64,000 nt of DNA from Asterella californica (Eukaryota > Streptophyta > Marchantiopsida > Marchantiales > Aytoniaceae), in contig JAYKYS010000002.1 of assembly GCA_036924285.1 (NCBI GenBank), positions 35,324,501 through 35,388,500 of the forward strand, written 5' to 3'. Below the pieces are notes generated by a model. It worked only from the letters and a program-made list of their open reading frames with translations, ran no database searches and was not told where the DNA came from. The first letter of the stretch is position 1. Each line of letters opens with the position of its first letter. The position numbers and the translations under genes are program-made. This document shows positions 31,300 to 41,749 of this stretch, piece after piece.

Positions 31300-32556
31300 A
31301 TGGCGATTAAGGTTCATGGACGCGCAGCGTCCCCTTTCGTGAGAGTTGCTCTGTTGAGTTTGGTTGAGAAGGGCGTCGATTTGGAGCTGGTGGAAGGCGA
31401 CCAGAAAGATCCAGACTTCATGGCTAATATCAATCCTTTCGGGAAGCATCCAGCACTGGAAATAGACAGTTTTATCCTATACGGTACGCTCTCGGAGATT
31501 CATGACCTGACGATCTACATTTTCAGTTTCTTTATAAGCAGAAAATGAGAATCGGAGACTAGAGAATTGAGTGGGAGAATTATGGAACCGCTTTGACGAG
31601 CAGTATGGGTTCATGTCTTTTGCAATGTGACGTAATGTAGTGTCTTCGTGCCAGGATATTTGCGTAAAATGCTTTGTTGGGAAGGAGGATGGGCAGAGTC
31701 CTGACTAATCTCAGAACATGAGGAATCGTTTCCTTGTGACTAATGCTACTGAAGCGCTTGATGTCGATAGTTATTAGACAAGAAACAGATCTGACCTCTT
31801 GGAATTGTTGAAAGACTCGAGGATTCTAACGACAGGGGCGCTTGATGTCGATAGTTATTAGACAAGAAACAGATCTGACCTCTTGGAATTGTTGAAAGAT
31901 TCGAGGATTCTAAAGACAGGGAAGTCGTTACTGTCTATCGTAGTCCTTATCCACCCTTATCCGAAATGCTGTCAGTTGTCTATAGTTGTCAGCTGTAGAT
32001 CTGGTCATCGATTTCTGGCTTGTACTTATGCAGTGATTCAGGCAGTAGAAGGTTACTGTCATGGAAAATGTTGCTGATTCTCACTCCCCTGTTTGTTGCA
32101 GAAAGTAGAGCAATAGCTAGATTTGTTGCAACGAAGTATGCAAGCCAGGGCACGAATCTTCTTGGATCGACTCCTGAGGAGAAGGCATTGGTGGATCAGT
32201 GGGTTGAAGTGGAAGGACATACCTTGCATCCCCTGGTTCTTCAGGTGAACGTCGAGAAGATTTTTAAGCCCTTCTTCAAGCAGGAAGGAAACGAAGCCGT
32301 TGTGGAGGAAAACTGCGCCAAGTTAGAAAAGGTCCTCGATGTTTATGATGCTCACCTTGCCAAGAGCAAGTACTTGGCAGGTGATTTTTACTCCATGGCA
32401 GATCTGGTTCATATTCCTATGCTTTTTTACTTCATGACTAAAACTGGAAAGGAAAGTCTGGTGACAAGCCGAAAGCACGTCAATGCCTGGTGGGAAGATA
32501 TTATTTCGAGGCCAGCATGGAAGAAGGTCCTAGAAAAATATCCGTCCCCCTGGTAA
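31300..32556 (+). CDS. Phi-class glutathione S-transferase with the catalytic serine
   Basis: Exons 31300-31483 and 32102-32556 with a GT-AG intron of 618 bp give 212 residues; the split codon joins ILY to ESRAIARF exactly as phi GSTs read. The catalytic Ser11 is present in RAASPFVRV, with Ser63 in ESRA for glutathione binding. The residue before the cis-Pro (Pro51) is His (NPFGKHPALE), where family members and the left copy carry a hydrophobic residue; this residue's backbone contacts glutathione. The C-terminal domain is complete (YLAGDFYSMADLVHIP, SRPAWKKVL). Expected role: conjugating glutathione to electrophiles or reducing peroxides in the cytosol. It is divergently arranged to the left copy, 12 kb away. 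Confidence 0.93.
31754..31921 (+). repeat. 84-bp tandem duplication inside the GST intron
   Basis: The units at 31754-31837 and 31838-31921, each starting GCGCTTGATGTCGATAG, are nearly identical. The left copy has a single unit, so the duplication is later than the inverted duplication. Confidence 0.9.
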
Positions 32557-32793
32557 AGATGTTCGAGTGCTCAGTGGGAGTAAGCCATCAACTGCCGAAT
32601 TTGGGTCTTTTCAAAACTCGGAATCTCTTTGCTGCTCCAGTGCAGCAAACAGAAACCTCAGGAAATGCGACATCTCCAATGAGTGCCCCAGGGTTTGCTA
32701 CCCCGGAACTTGACGAGCAATGCATGCAAAGAGCTTCAAGAGATGAAAAGAGGACACAGAAACGGGGATTCCAACAGAACATAATTGTGGTAA

Positions 32794-34388
32794 TAGTGAC
32801 TAGAAGCCACATCCGTACAAGAGTAGTCTGTTGCAGAATCGATGATTTCCAGTTCACATTTTGCAGTAAAGAGAGAAAAAATATGCAGGAAGCTCATTGA
32901 AATGCTTTTAAGAATGATTATACATCTTCTGTCAGAAAGACTGCTGCTCGGCCTCGTATTCAGGGAATACGGTCTTTTATGTCTGGTTTTTAGTCCATCC
33001 ACTAAATCGTGTCAATTGTCTCTTCGTATGGATTTGCACTTTCGCTGGAAAGGTAACAGAGCAAATATAAAGAAAAGATGGCTGTATTGTAAACTAATTA
33101 TCTCAAACGAATCTTCTCACTGTATGCCGTTGTTATTTACTCAGTTAACATCTCCCAAATGCTAGTCTTCCCTTCAAATTACGGTTTCGTTTCAAACCAT
33201 TTACTCGACTGAAAAGTCTAACATTCTAGGTTCCTTAGCAGTCCTCAAACACGGGAGAAATATGACAGGAATTTGGACTGTATCTAGGGAAATTAAATAA
33301 ACAGATAGAAAATGGGTAAATTACAAACAGCCGTATGATAGGCAGGACAGGACAGAAGGTCGTCTCCCAGTGGAACCTCTGCCAAATCCCTCTACGTTAT
33401 TCAGTCATGTGATGTCAATCACCTTCCGTCATAGTACTCCTCAAACCCGTCTAAAAGATTTTGCGTATCCTCCTAATCCTAGGAACTGATTCAGCTATTA
33501 GAAACTGCAGCAGGAAGTTTAACGTCTGTGTCCGATCCGAATAGGCTCTGGAATGAAGCAGAAGTTGAGGATATTACAAAGTGTGGAAACATACTCTCCA
33601 CACTTCAGGCAAGAATCACGGGTATGTAATTATAGTGGGCCGTGAAGCAGTGTGCTGGCGTCTCTTGCAAACCATGATTTCACTGCAGGAATGCAGATTA
33701 GTTACTCTAAGATTTCTGGGGAACTCGGTGTAACCGTTATCATTAAAATATGGTTCTACGCTATTCTTTTACTTCCGAACATATAGTACAAAATGAAGCT
33801 GCATAACTCTCTAGGTAATATGCTTCGAAGTTGATTGTTTTGTTTTAGTTTTTCTCTTTCAGATCGATATGAGCAATATCTCTGGACTTGTAGATGTTTG
33901 TCACTGTAGATGATGAAGAAGTATGTGAAACATCTTGGTCTCACCAGTAGTAACATAACGGATAAAAGTGGAGGTCATATTTATGCAGAATCAGTGATAA
34001 GAGGAAGACAAGACTCCAAGATTTACCTGACGCTAGTTGAAAAGTGATTGTCTAGTGAAAGTCATGTGATCATGATGCTGGTGGATTCACAGAAAGCTAA
34101 GAGTCGAGCATTAGCACCCTTTTCTCTAAGTGATAAGACCCACACTCGAATGTCGGAGATCAAAGCAATTGCATAATACTGCCACTGATAATCGATGATC
34201 TATAACATCGCACTGAGCACGACATTGACTATAGTACTAAATCGCCACCAAGAACAAATTTTGACAAGCAGCTTGAATGTTGGAATGCAACTACAAGTGG
34301 AACTACAAGTGCAGCAGTTGAGTTACTTTATCAGACAAGAGGGTTATAAATACAGGGAAGTCCTTTCAGTACATCGTGGTCTTTTTCC
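32794..34388. other. No recognisable gene
   Basis: Open frames are short and without motifs. No shared repeat was found beyond the end of the inverted arm. Confidence 0.4.
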
Positions 34389-35098
34389 CTAAACCCCTCC
34401 TGCCTGTATAGAAGGCAGAGACGACAAAAGATTAAACCTGACGTGGTACTTTCCCCCTCGCATGTGCCCGCAGCCGGCAGCATATCCTGCTTTACAGTGT
34501 ACTGTACTCTGCTCGCCACAGTTCTTGCACGGAGAGGGATGGCACTTGATGGCTCGATGTTTTAGGTTTTCCGCTCGTTGTTTGGTGCTGGACGCGGACA
34601 CTTTCGAGATGCAGTCTGGTGACAGGCTGGCCGTCGTTTCTCTCGCATTGGGTGTCTGCTCGACTTGACTCATGGTATTTTCTCTCGCGAAGGCGGTCGG
34701 TGAATGTTTTCTGATTGGGGTGGGACACTTTGGTGCGATGTATGTGGTGCAGTCTCTTCTAGAACTGCCGTTGTTCCTTCACGTGCCTCCTTAGTAAGCA
34801 TGTCGTCTTGTTGTGCTGAGTTTTCGTCCGCGACTGGAATGTGCGTATTTGACGAGTTTCCGCTCGTGACTTGAGATATTTGCTCTGCCATACCTTTAAA
34901 CAGCCATCTGAGAACATCGGTATGCTGACTAAGTCCCAGGGCAGCACGAAGGTTGTCGTAATCTTGTGCCAGATCGTCTGGAACTCTCACACTCGTCACT
35001 GCTCCTACCTTTCTCCGCTTATGATAGTTTCGAAGATCACTTGGATATCGCTTCCTAGATCTGGAAGGTCTCTCCATCGCTCTGTCGAAAAGAAACAT
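34389..35098 (-). CDS. Unknown small protein: basic helical part and Cys-rich part
   Basis: A 142-codon minus-strand frame (35098-34670) encodes a very basic start (RPSRSRKRYPSDLRNYHKRR). A compact helical segment follows (SVRVPDDLAQDYDNLR, LGLSQHTDVLRWLFKGMA) that looks like a small DNA-binding or dimerisation fold. The next frame (34673-34389) overlaps it at ATGA and contains a possible zinc-binding cluster, CHPSPCKNCG then CKAGYAAGCGH. The two may be exons or a frameshifted single gene. I do not recognise the family. It lies 480 bp from the palindrome at 35.6-36.0 kb, so a DNA-transposon origin is conceivable. Confidence 0.35.
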
Positions 35099-35578
35099 AT
35101 AAACAACAGGTTAGCTAAGTTTATAATGTTTTCTTTGTATGGAGTCGACGAATTGCAGGATGACTATACGGATACATATCCGGGTGTCACTTGTTGAGAA
35201 TAATCAAAATTACACGCGCGCATAGGTGACAAAGAACAGATGATAGAAAGACTGCCTCACGTACTATCCTCTATAATGAACGAGAATAACACCATGAGCA
35301 CTCCCTCTGATATGAACACTATCGAATACGATGAAAAGTAGGACTTGGTGGAAGAAACGGAGAGACACCGCGCTTTGAAACACTCGGCCTAGGCGCGGAC
35401 ATATGCCTTGTTCATTTCGCGCGAGATTGTTTCGAAAATTTCGGAGCTTACGTGTCAAATCTTGTTCGCAAGTTTCGAGCAAGGCAGTATCCGAAGTGCC
35501 CAATAGCGAATAGTCTATTTCTAATAACAAATATGCTCAATGGTCCGCTCAGATCATCTATACGATTTCCGTTCATAC

Positions 35579-35961
35579 GATTTTCAGACAGAAATTTGCT
35601 TGATCATACCCCCAGTACGTTCAGTGAGCTTGATCATACCCCTCTTAACGTTTGGTTGCTTGATCATACCCCTGACGGATTATTGACAGTGGAACCAGTC
35701 ATCTTATCCTTTCGTTCATCATTTTAGTACTTTTAACCTCGACTAGATATCACTGTAATTCAAATATTTGACATTAAGGACGCGTTAGATTATCCATATT
35801 TTCATTCCTCTAATATGTACAGTCTCACATCTGAATAACATCACAAAGTGACTGGTTTGACAGGCAATAGCCAGTCAGGGGTATGATCAAGCAACCAAAC
35901 GTTAAGAGGGGTATGATCAAGCTCACGGGACGTACTGGGGGTATGATCAATCTGAAAATCC
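35579..35961. repeat. Palindrome with three 30-bp-spaced motifs in each arm
   Basis: Left arm 35579-35701 and right arm 35849-35961 are inverted copies around a 147-bp spacer. TTGATCATACCCC occurs three times in the left arm at exact 30-bp spacing (the TGATCA part at 35601, 35631 and 35661). It occurs three times inverted in the right arm, also 30 bp apart. Such phased subterminal motifs are usual for transposase binding sites. No coding sequence lies between the arms. Confidence 0.85.
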
Positions 35962-38429
35962 AGACGACGTAGATATGGATATCCAAACCGAGACTCATGC
36001 GGTTTTCCGCTCTTTCCTGTTTTGCCTCCTCACGACTGATTACTTTTCTCTTCAAATGGCTGTCTCTTGTAGTCGGAATAAGGGTTTAATCAGAATTGCT
36101 GCCCGTTGCCTATGGACATTATGGACGTTAAGCTAATTTCTCCAACGTTCATAAGGAAAAAAGGCAGTAGTAGGAAGGAGGGAGGGAAGCTTTGTGGAGG
36201 GAAGCTTTGTATAGAGCCGTGAATCACTTACGGTCGTATTTGTGAATTGAAATGTATATATTTATATTGTGGTTACATAAATTTTTTTTAAAAAAATTCT
36301 AAACATTAAAGTAAATTACTTCGATCCTAAATTTCGGTACTGCCAAAACTTAGGGCCGAAATTGATAAAAGAGCAATAAGAAATGTTTGCTGCGTTTTCT
36401 TACAGTACCTTCCGATGTACCTGCAGAAAACATCAGCGAGGTCTTGGTTTAAGTCGTAACATTCGCTCACGGATCAAGAATATTTACCAAAGGTTTTTTG
36501 ACACACACTATTAGCTATATTAGGTGTTTTAGGTGTTTGATTTCTAACTCTTTGGTAAAATGGAGCATCTCAAGTCTAAGAAGCTTATAATGAACAATGA
36601 AATATTAGTTGTTTATATGCTGAATGCACCATTTCTGAATGGCATGACCCTTCATTTTCTCTACTCTCAAACCCTAACAGCAGCACTCTTCTTGAAAGCT
36701 TGAGCTTGGCCATAAGCAACTTGGTCACAAACAACATGTCTTATATTGCTCTCTATCACGATTATTAATCATCACTACAAGGTCTGGTTTCTGCTTTCAT
36801 CAGAAAAAAAACTCAGAGATATTCAGTGCGAGAATATGTAATCTTTTGAGGTTCAAATCTTTCAAATGACAAGAATACATTCGGAGTTTTAGAAGAGCCA
36901 TGTAGGCTGAGCAATGAAGGTGATAAGTACATTGTAATCTGATGAACATGATAACATTGGGTTTTCACAACTCATTAAACACGGTATGTAATATGAGAAG
37001 CAAGAATAGGATTTCATATAGTAGCAAGTATTCAAATTCTAGATATTGCTTTTTCATCAAATTTGACATTAGATTCAACTAAACTGGAAAAGTCAAATTT
37101 AACATCATATTCTGTGTAAGGTGTTCTGATAGTTCCCTGCTGTGCACTACATTAAAAAAAATGAATTTGCACTTAAAAAAGTTAAATACACTCGATGGAA
37201 CGAACTACCAACCTCCTCATTGATAGTATACGCCTCTTGTTGTGTCTAGCGGCCAGCTTTTGAGGATACGAGATCAGACCAGGATATTTGGTCTCATCAA
37301 AAGATCCATATTTTGATATGAGAAGCAGAAGACAAATTTATGACAATCAAAATCACCATTAAGTTCTCTGCAGTTTATCAATACATAGTTCTTAACAAAC
37401 TACATATCAAGGTACAGGACTGCACTGACTTATCATTTGCGCAAATTAATCTGAAGGGAATGTAGTTAAACAATCTGACGAACGATTCATTTGTTAGACT
37501 CGTTTCAAAAAAAGAACCAACATGTTATTGTCCATATCATTCTCTGTCGATAACTGCCTATCGAAAGAGAACTAAGGAATGTAACCGTTAAGCAGAAAAG
37601 CAGATGCGTATCGATTACATCTCCATCCGAGCATGGAATCTGTAAAGCTAAGCATTAAGTCAAAATTGTTCACTAGCTTTATAAGTTAAAATTCATTGTG
37701 AAATAAACTACTTAGTACAGATAGAGAAATGGTAAGCATTCTTCCGCTTGCTTATTTATTCACCAAAATTAATTTATCATTTAACTTTTCTCACCGAATA
37801 GGTTAAGGGTAAATTAAACCGCTTTGCATTATTCTCTTCTCCAAACTTGGAAGAGGTGAATATGCAAGTATAATCCTCATAAGCAAATAAATCGATCATC
37901 TTCGAGAACTTTTATTCTCTTTCAGAGCTCGCTGAAATTCAGGAACCGTGACCAAAATTTCTGAAATTTTCAATCGATCTAATATTTATAATATATTAAA
38001 AATTATATATTTATAAAAAATCAAAATATCACCTTGTCGTCTGTAAGAACAAGTCGTCCGTCATCCATAAGCATAGGGTGCTAGACTCTGATGATCCGAA
38101 TGATTACGGGTCACTCGAACAACGGGTCGCTGATCGTCATTATCAAGGCACCGACACCAAGTCGTTCTTAAACATGCACCAGTCTCTTCTCTTGCACGGT
38201 GTCGTAGCGAGAGCCTTTCCTTTGAGCAAAGGCGTACCTTCTGACTGTGGCTAGCGATCAATGCACAACACAGCGACTAGTATCCTATAATTTCTCTCTG
38301 ACTTTCTCTATATCTAAGCACTTCCTTTCTCTCAATAAAGAGTCAAGATAACCACACGAAAACGTTGAATGATCATAGGTACAACAAACGGGATATGTGA
38401 TGACATGATCTCACGGTAGTATTCCTCTC
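35962..38429. other. AT-rich intergenic sequence
   Basis: No gene seen. 37740-37890 is a second copy of the dispersed repeat at 29.7 kb. The rest has only short frames. Confidence 0.45.
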
Positions 38430-39481
38430 CAAAGTCCTCTCCAAAGTTTCTCAGTACTAGGGCTTCGTACATGGCTTTGGGTCGACATATGTATTTTATC
38501 TCGCAATCGGTGTTAAAGTTTACAGGTGGGAGCTGATTTAGATCCATCCTTGGTTAGATGAGGATAAAGATGATAAGGTCCCACTCTTGGCCGTAAGTGA
38601 CAACAGGTAAGATCACAGGAACAGACGAGAGCATGACTTGCACGGTGAAGTTATGTCCGAAGGATCCTATCAAAAACTATTGGAAATGGACTCGTTCCAT
38701 GTACATCAGTTTAATCTAGAAGGGATTTCGAAAAGAGAATCTGAGTGGTAAGTAGAGTCCTTCGTCCATCTCTCACAACATTCGCAATCCAACTACAAGG
38801 GTATATGGATCCATAGAACGCCGATAGAGACTCATAAGACCACTACGATCTTTTTACAAGCAATCTCTTGAATTTTTTTAAGGTCGAATGCTCCCACATA
38901 GGTCACTCTCTTTTGCTTTAAAGATACGAACACAAAATAAGGATAGGTGCAAGCACACTAACCGATCAACCCAAGCCACACGATCCGATGAGGTGGCACA
39001 CATGCACATCGCATGTTTGGTGCCATCATACTCATCCTCATGTAGGTCATCTGGGTGGACGGTTCTAATGCATGCACCGTAACATATCTTAACACTAGTG
39101 ACTAGGCTAGACAAGTAGTCGACTTTACAAGTCAAGGATCGCACTTTGCCACGTTGAGTGCGAAACTGACAACCACATGACGCGGTCAAATGTAGATCGC
39201 TAAAGTTCTATCTATGTCTAGTATACCCTCCAAAGCAAACAAACGTCACCTGGATGCTTTTCTGCCAGTTGTCGCTAACAAGCCTCGGGACCTAGCCTAG
39301 ATACCGTTGTCGATACAACTCGAAAGAAAAGACAGCAAAGTTTCACACATGATAGGTATAGATCTACAGCTCAGACTCCTCTCAAACTTGCCACGTAGGT
39401 AGGATACTATGGTCTCTACTTACAGGTCAAATTTCAGGAAGATCTGACGGCTAGATCTCCTCTCACAATTAACACAAATTC
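38430..39481. repeat. Left arm of inverted repeat around the gag-only element
   Basis: Inverted, diverged copy of 43616-44680. Matching landmarks are GGCTAGATCTC near the inner end, CATGCGATGTGC-type sequence, CTTTGCTTTAAAG, and at the outer end AAATCAGCTCC and GTCGACCCAAAG. A 71-codon frame (MDLNQLPPVNF) at 38332-38547 on the minus strand lies partly in the arm and is disrupted in the other arm. Confidence 0.75.
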
Positions 39482-39608
39482 CCAGAAACTGACATGCACT
39501 TCCAATCTCAGAGATGATGGATATATAGATGGTTTGGGATCATGGGAGGATGAGAGAATGGGACGAGCCGTGACTATGGATGAGATGGACTGATCAGCAA
39601 CTGCACGT

Positions 39609-41060
39609 TTGTTTCAAGCCGTCACTTTGTTTTTGCGACAAGAGCAAGAGAACCAACAAAAGGAGACTCCGGGGAGAAAGACGTTTCGAAGGATGATCGA
39701 CAATATCGATCTATTTGATGAGAGAGACATCTCAAAGTACTTGAGATGTTACAAGACAGAGATGGATTTGGATCAGGTATCAGAGAAGGAGATGATCAAG
39801 ACATTCGAACTCGCTGCGGTGCTTAAGCTAAGAGAACGTGTGAAGGGTCTAACAAAGTGTTTTGGAAGGAACTAGGATACATTTTCACATGTGCTGATGG
39901 AGGAATATTTCTTGAAAAACTCGGATCGAGCAACCAAGAAATTATTTTTGGGATGGGTCAAGCGACCCAACAAGAGTTTATAGCTTACAGAGCTGTTAAA
40001 GGAGTTCGAGAGACAATTCTCTCAACTATCTCGAGTGGACAAGCTAACCTTGGAGACCTACAAGATAGAGTTGTTTCTTCAAGCTGCTGATGAACCATGG
40101 CAAGAGCGGTTGGAGCTACTTCTAGAGGATGGAGAGGAAGAAGAAGGGTTGACAAGGAATTGAGAGGTTGTGCATGAAGCGGCTGAGCTTCTTGTCATGA
40201 GACATACAAGAGAAAGAGTTTCAAAGTTAACACATGCATTGTTGACTACATTAGTTCGAGTAGTATTTGAGGTTCAACCTCCAATTGTGGTTGTAGAGGA
40301 GAAGGATCTAACCATCGAGGACCTACAGCGAAAGATGCAAGATCTACAAGCTAAGGTTACTAGGTTGGAGGATAAGAGATCATCAACTGAGATGGAACTT
40401 GTACCCAAACCAGCTTGGGTACATCAGTGCGTGTGGTATGATGATACTGATCATCAACGAGACGATTGCATTGACTTTGCAGAGTCTTTGCAACAAGAGA
40501 TTATTTCTTGGGAGGATGAAAATGTTGGGTTCAGAAGTACAGGTACTCTCCTTCAAGCCGACGTTGGTAAAAGAGAGATGAAGAAATTTGTGGATGATTA
40601 TTTTGCGGCACATGCAGTTGTAGCTATCGAAGCTACAAGTTATGGTGCTAGGGTAGAGGAGATTGAGCATGATCTCCATATGGATGATTTGGATGAGCAC
40701 GTGGATCCAAACGAGCTCAAGTTGGATACTGCATCCACGATGCAGAGCGACAAGAAGCGACAAGAAGAGACTTCTTCAGGGAAGCAAGCTGGGGAGGATA
40801 AGGTTCAACAAAAAACTATTCTTCTTGAACTGGCAATGGAGGACGATCCTTCACAACCGGAGGAGATGGTTGGGATGCGGACAATGAATATGGGTAATCT
40901 GGTTGCATGTAAACAACAACCAGATATTGGACTGATGGCGATGGATGTGAAGGGAGGTTGGGAGGAGCGCATCCGAGATGCCAAGGTTGGATTCATTTCA
41001 CGAGAGGTCTTGGGTGCAGCTACAAGAGAAGTCCATGATGTCACCATTGGCATCTGCTGA
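39609..41060 (+). pseudogene. gag relic with a damaged zinc knuckle
   Basis: Frame one (39609-39875) has RDISKYLRCYKTEMDLDQVSEKEM, parallel to the intact gag. After a stop, the reading continues in other frames and then in a 296-codon frame at 40170-41060. That frame has VHQCVWYDDTDHQRDDC, where the zinc knuckle's second Cys is replaced by Tyr, and then SREVLGAATREVHDV, which parallels LREVLGIAKREFHEL in the intact gag. Several stops and shifts make it non-functional. The similarity extends over most of the gag but not into the protease. Confidence 0.75.
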
Positions 41061-41737
41061 GGATGAAAAGGAGTGGACAGATGCTCTCAAGGCTACGGGT
41101 ATAAGATGATGGATAAGGATGGCTTACAGAGGAGTAGTATTGCTGAAGCTGATTAGGGTTGGGAGGATGATGCTTGGGAGGTTGTAAAGGTTTTCAGAAG
41201 AGAAGAAAAGGGAGGATGATGTTTGAGAGGATATCATTGTACAGCGCAATGATGGTTGCGGTTGAGGATTTTGCTTGCAGCAATGTGGTTCTTGTTTTTC
41301 AGAAAACAAAAAAGAGGAGATGGATACGAAGGATGACATGTACATGTTTGAGGTTGAAGATTAAAGTCATGATACGTAGTGATGATTGGGATGACGGGTG
41401 ATGTCTACTACGACACTAGGGTCACAAACCTCAACAGTGAGGTTCTACAAGACGGATGGAAGACATTTCTATAGTATGATGGGTTATTCTTTCTATGTCT
41501 TTGCATATTGAAAGATGTGTAGATTTAGAGGGGGTGATTGGATGTGATGTTGAAGAAGAGGGTCAATGAGCACAGATCCAATAAAGATCATGATGGAGTT
41601 GTAACTTCAGGATGACGATCGCGTTGCAACCTTGAGGATGACGTTGACTCAAATGAGAGGAGGATGACAAGATGGTGTGAGTGCCGATCCACTCCTTGGT
41701 TGATACCTCTAGTGCATACCGGAGGATGCACAAGTTT

Positions 41738-41749
41738 AGAGGAGATGGA
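41738..41749 (+). promoter_or_regulatory. Polypurine tract of the gag-only element
   Basis: AGAGGAGATGGA directly before the LTR. Its upstream context (CCGGAGGATG) is shared with the intact element. Confidence 0.7.

Larger units (their letters stand above)
30395..32793. repeat. Right arm of the large inverted duplication
   Basis: Reverse complement of 17831-19912, including a complete GST gene and promoter. The 2.4 kb length reflects extra repeat sequence at 30620-30900 and the intron duplication at 31754-31921. Confidence 0.9.

Noticed and set aside
35562..35727. Repeated L-D-H-T-P peptide in a plus-strand frame
   Set aside because: It is a by-product of the 30-bp-spaced DNA repeat, since 30 is divisible by three; not evidence of a protein.
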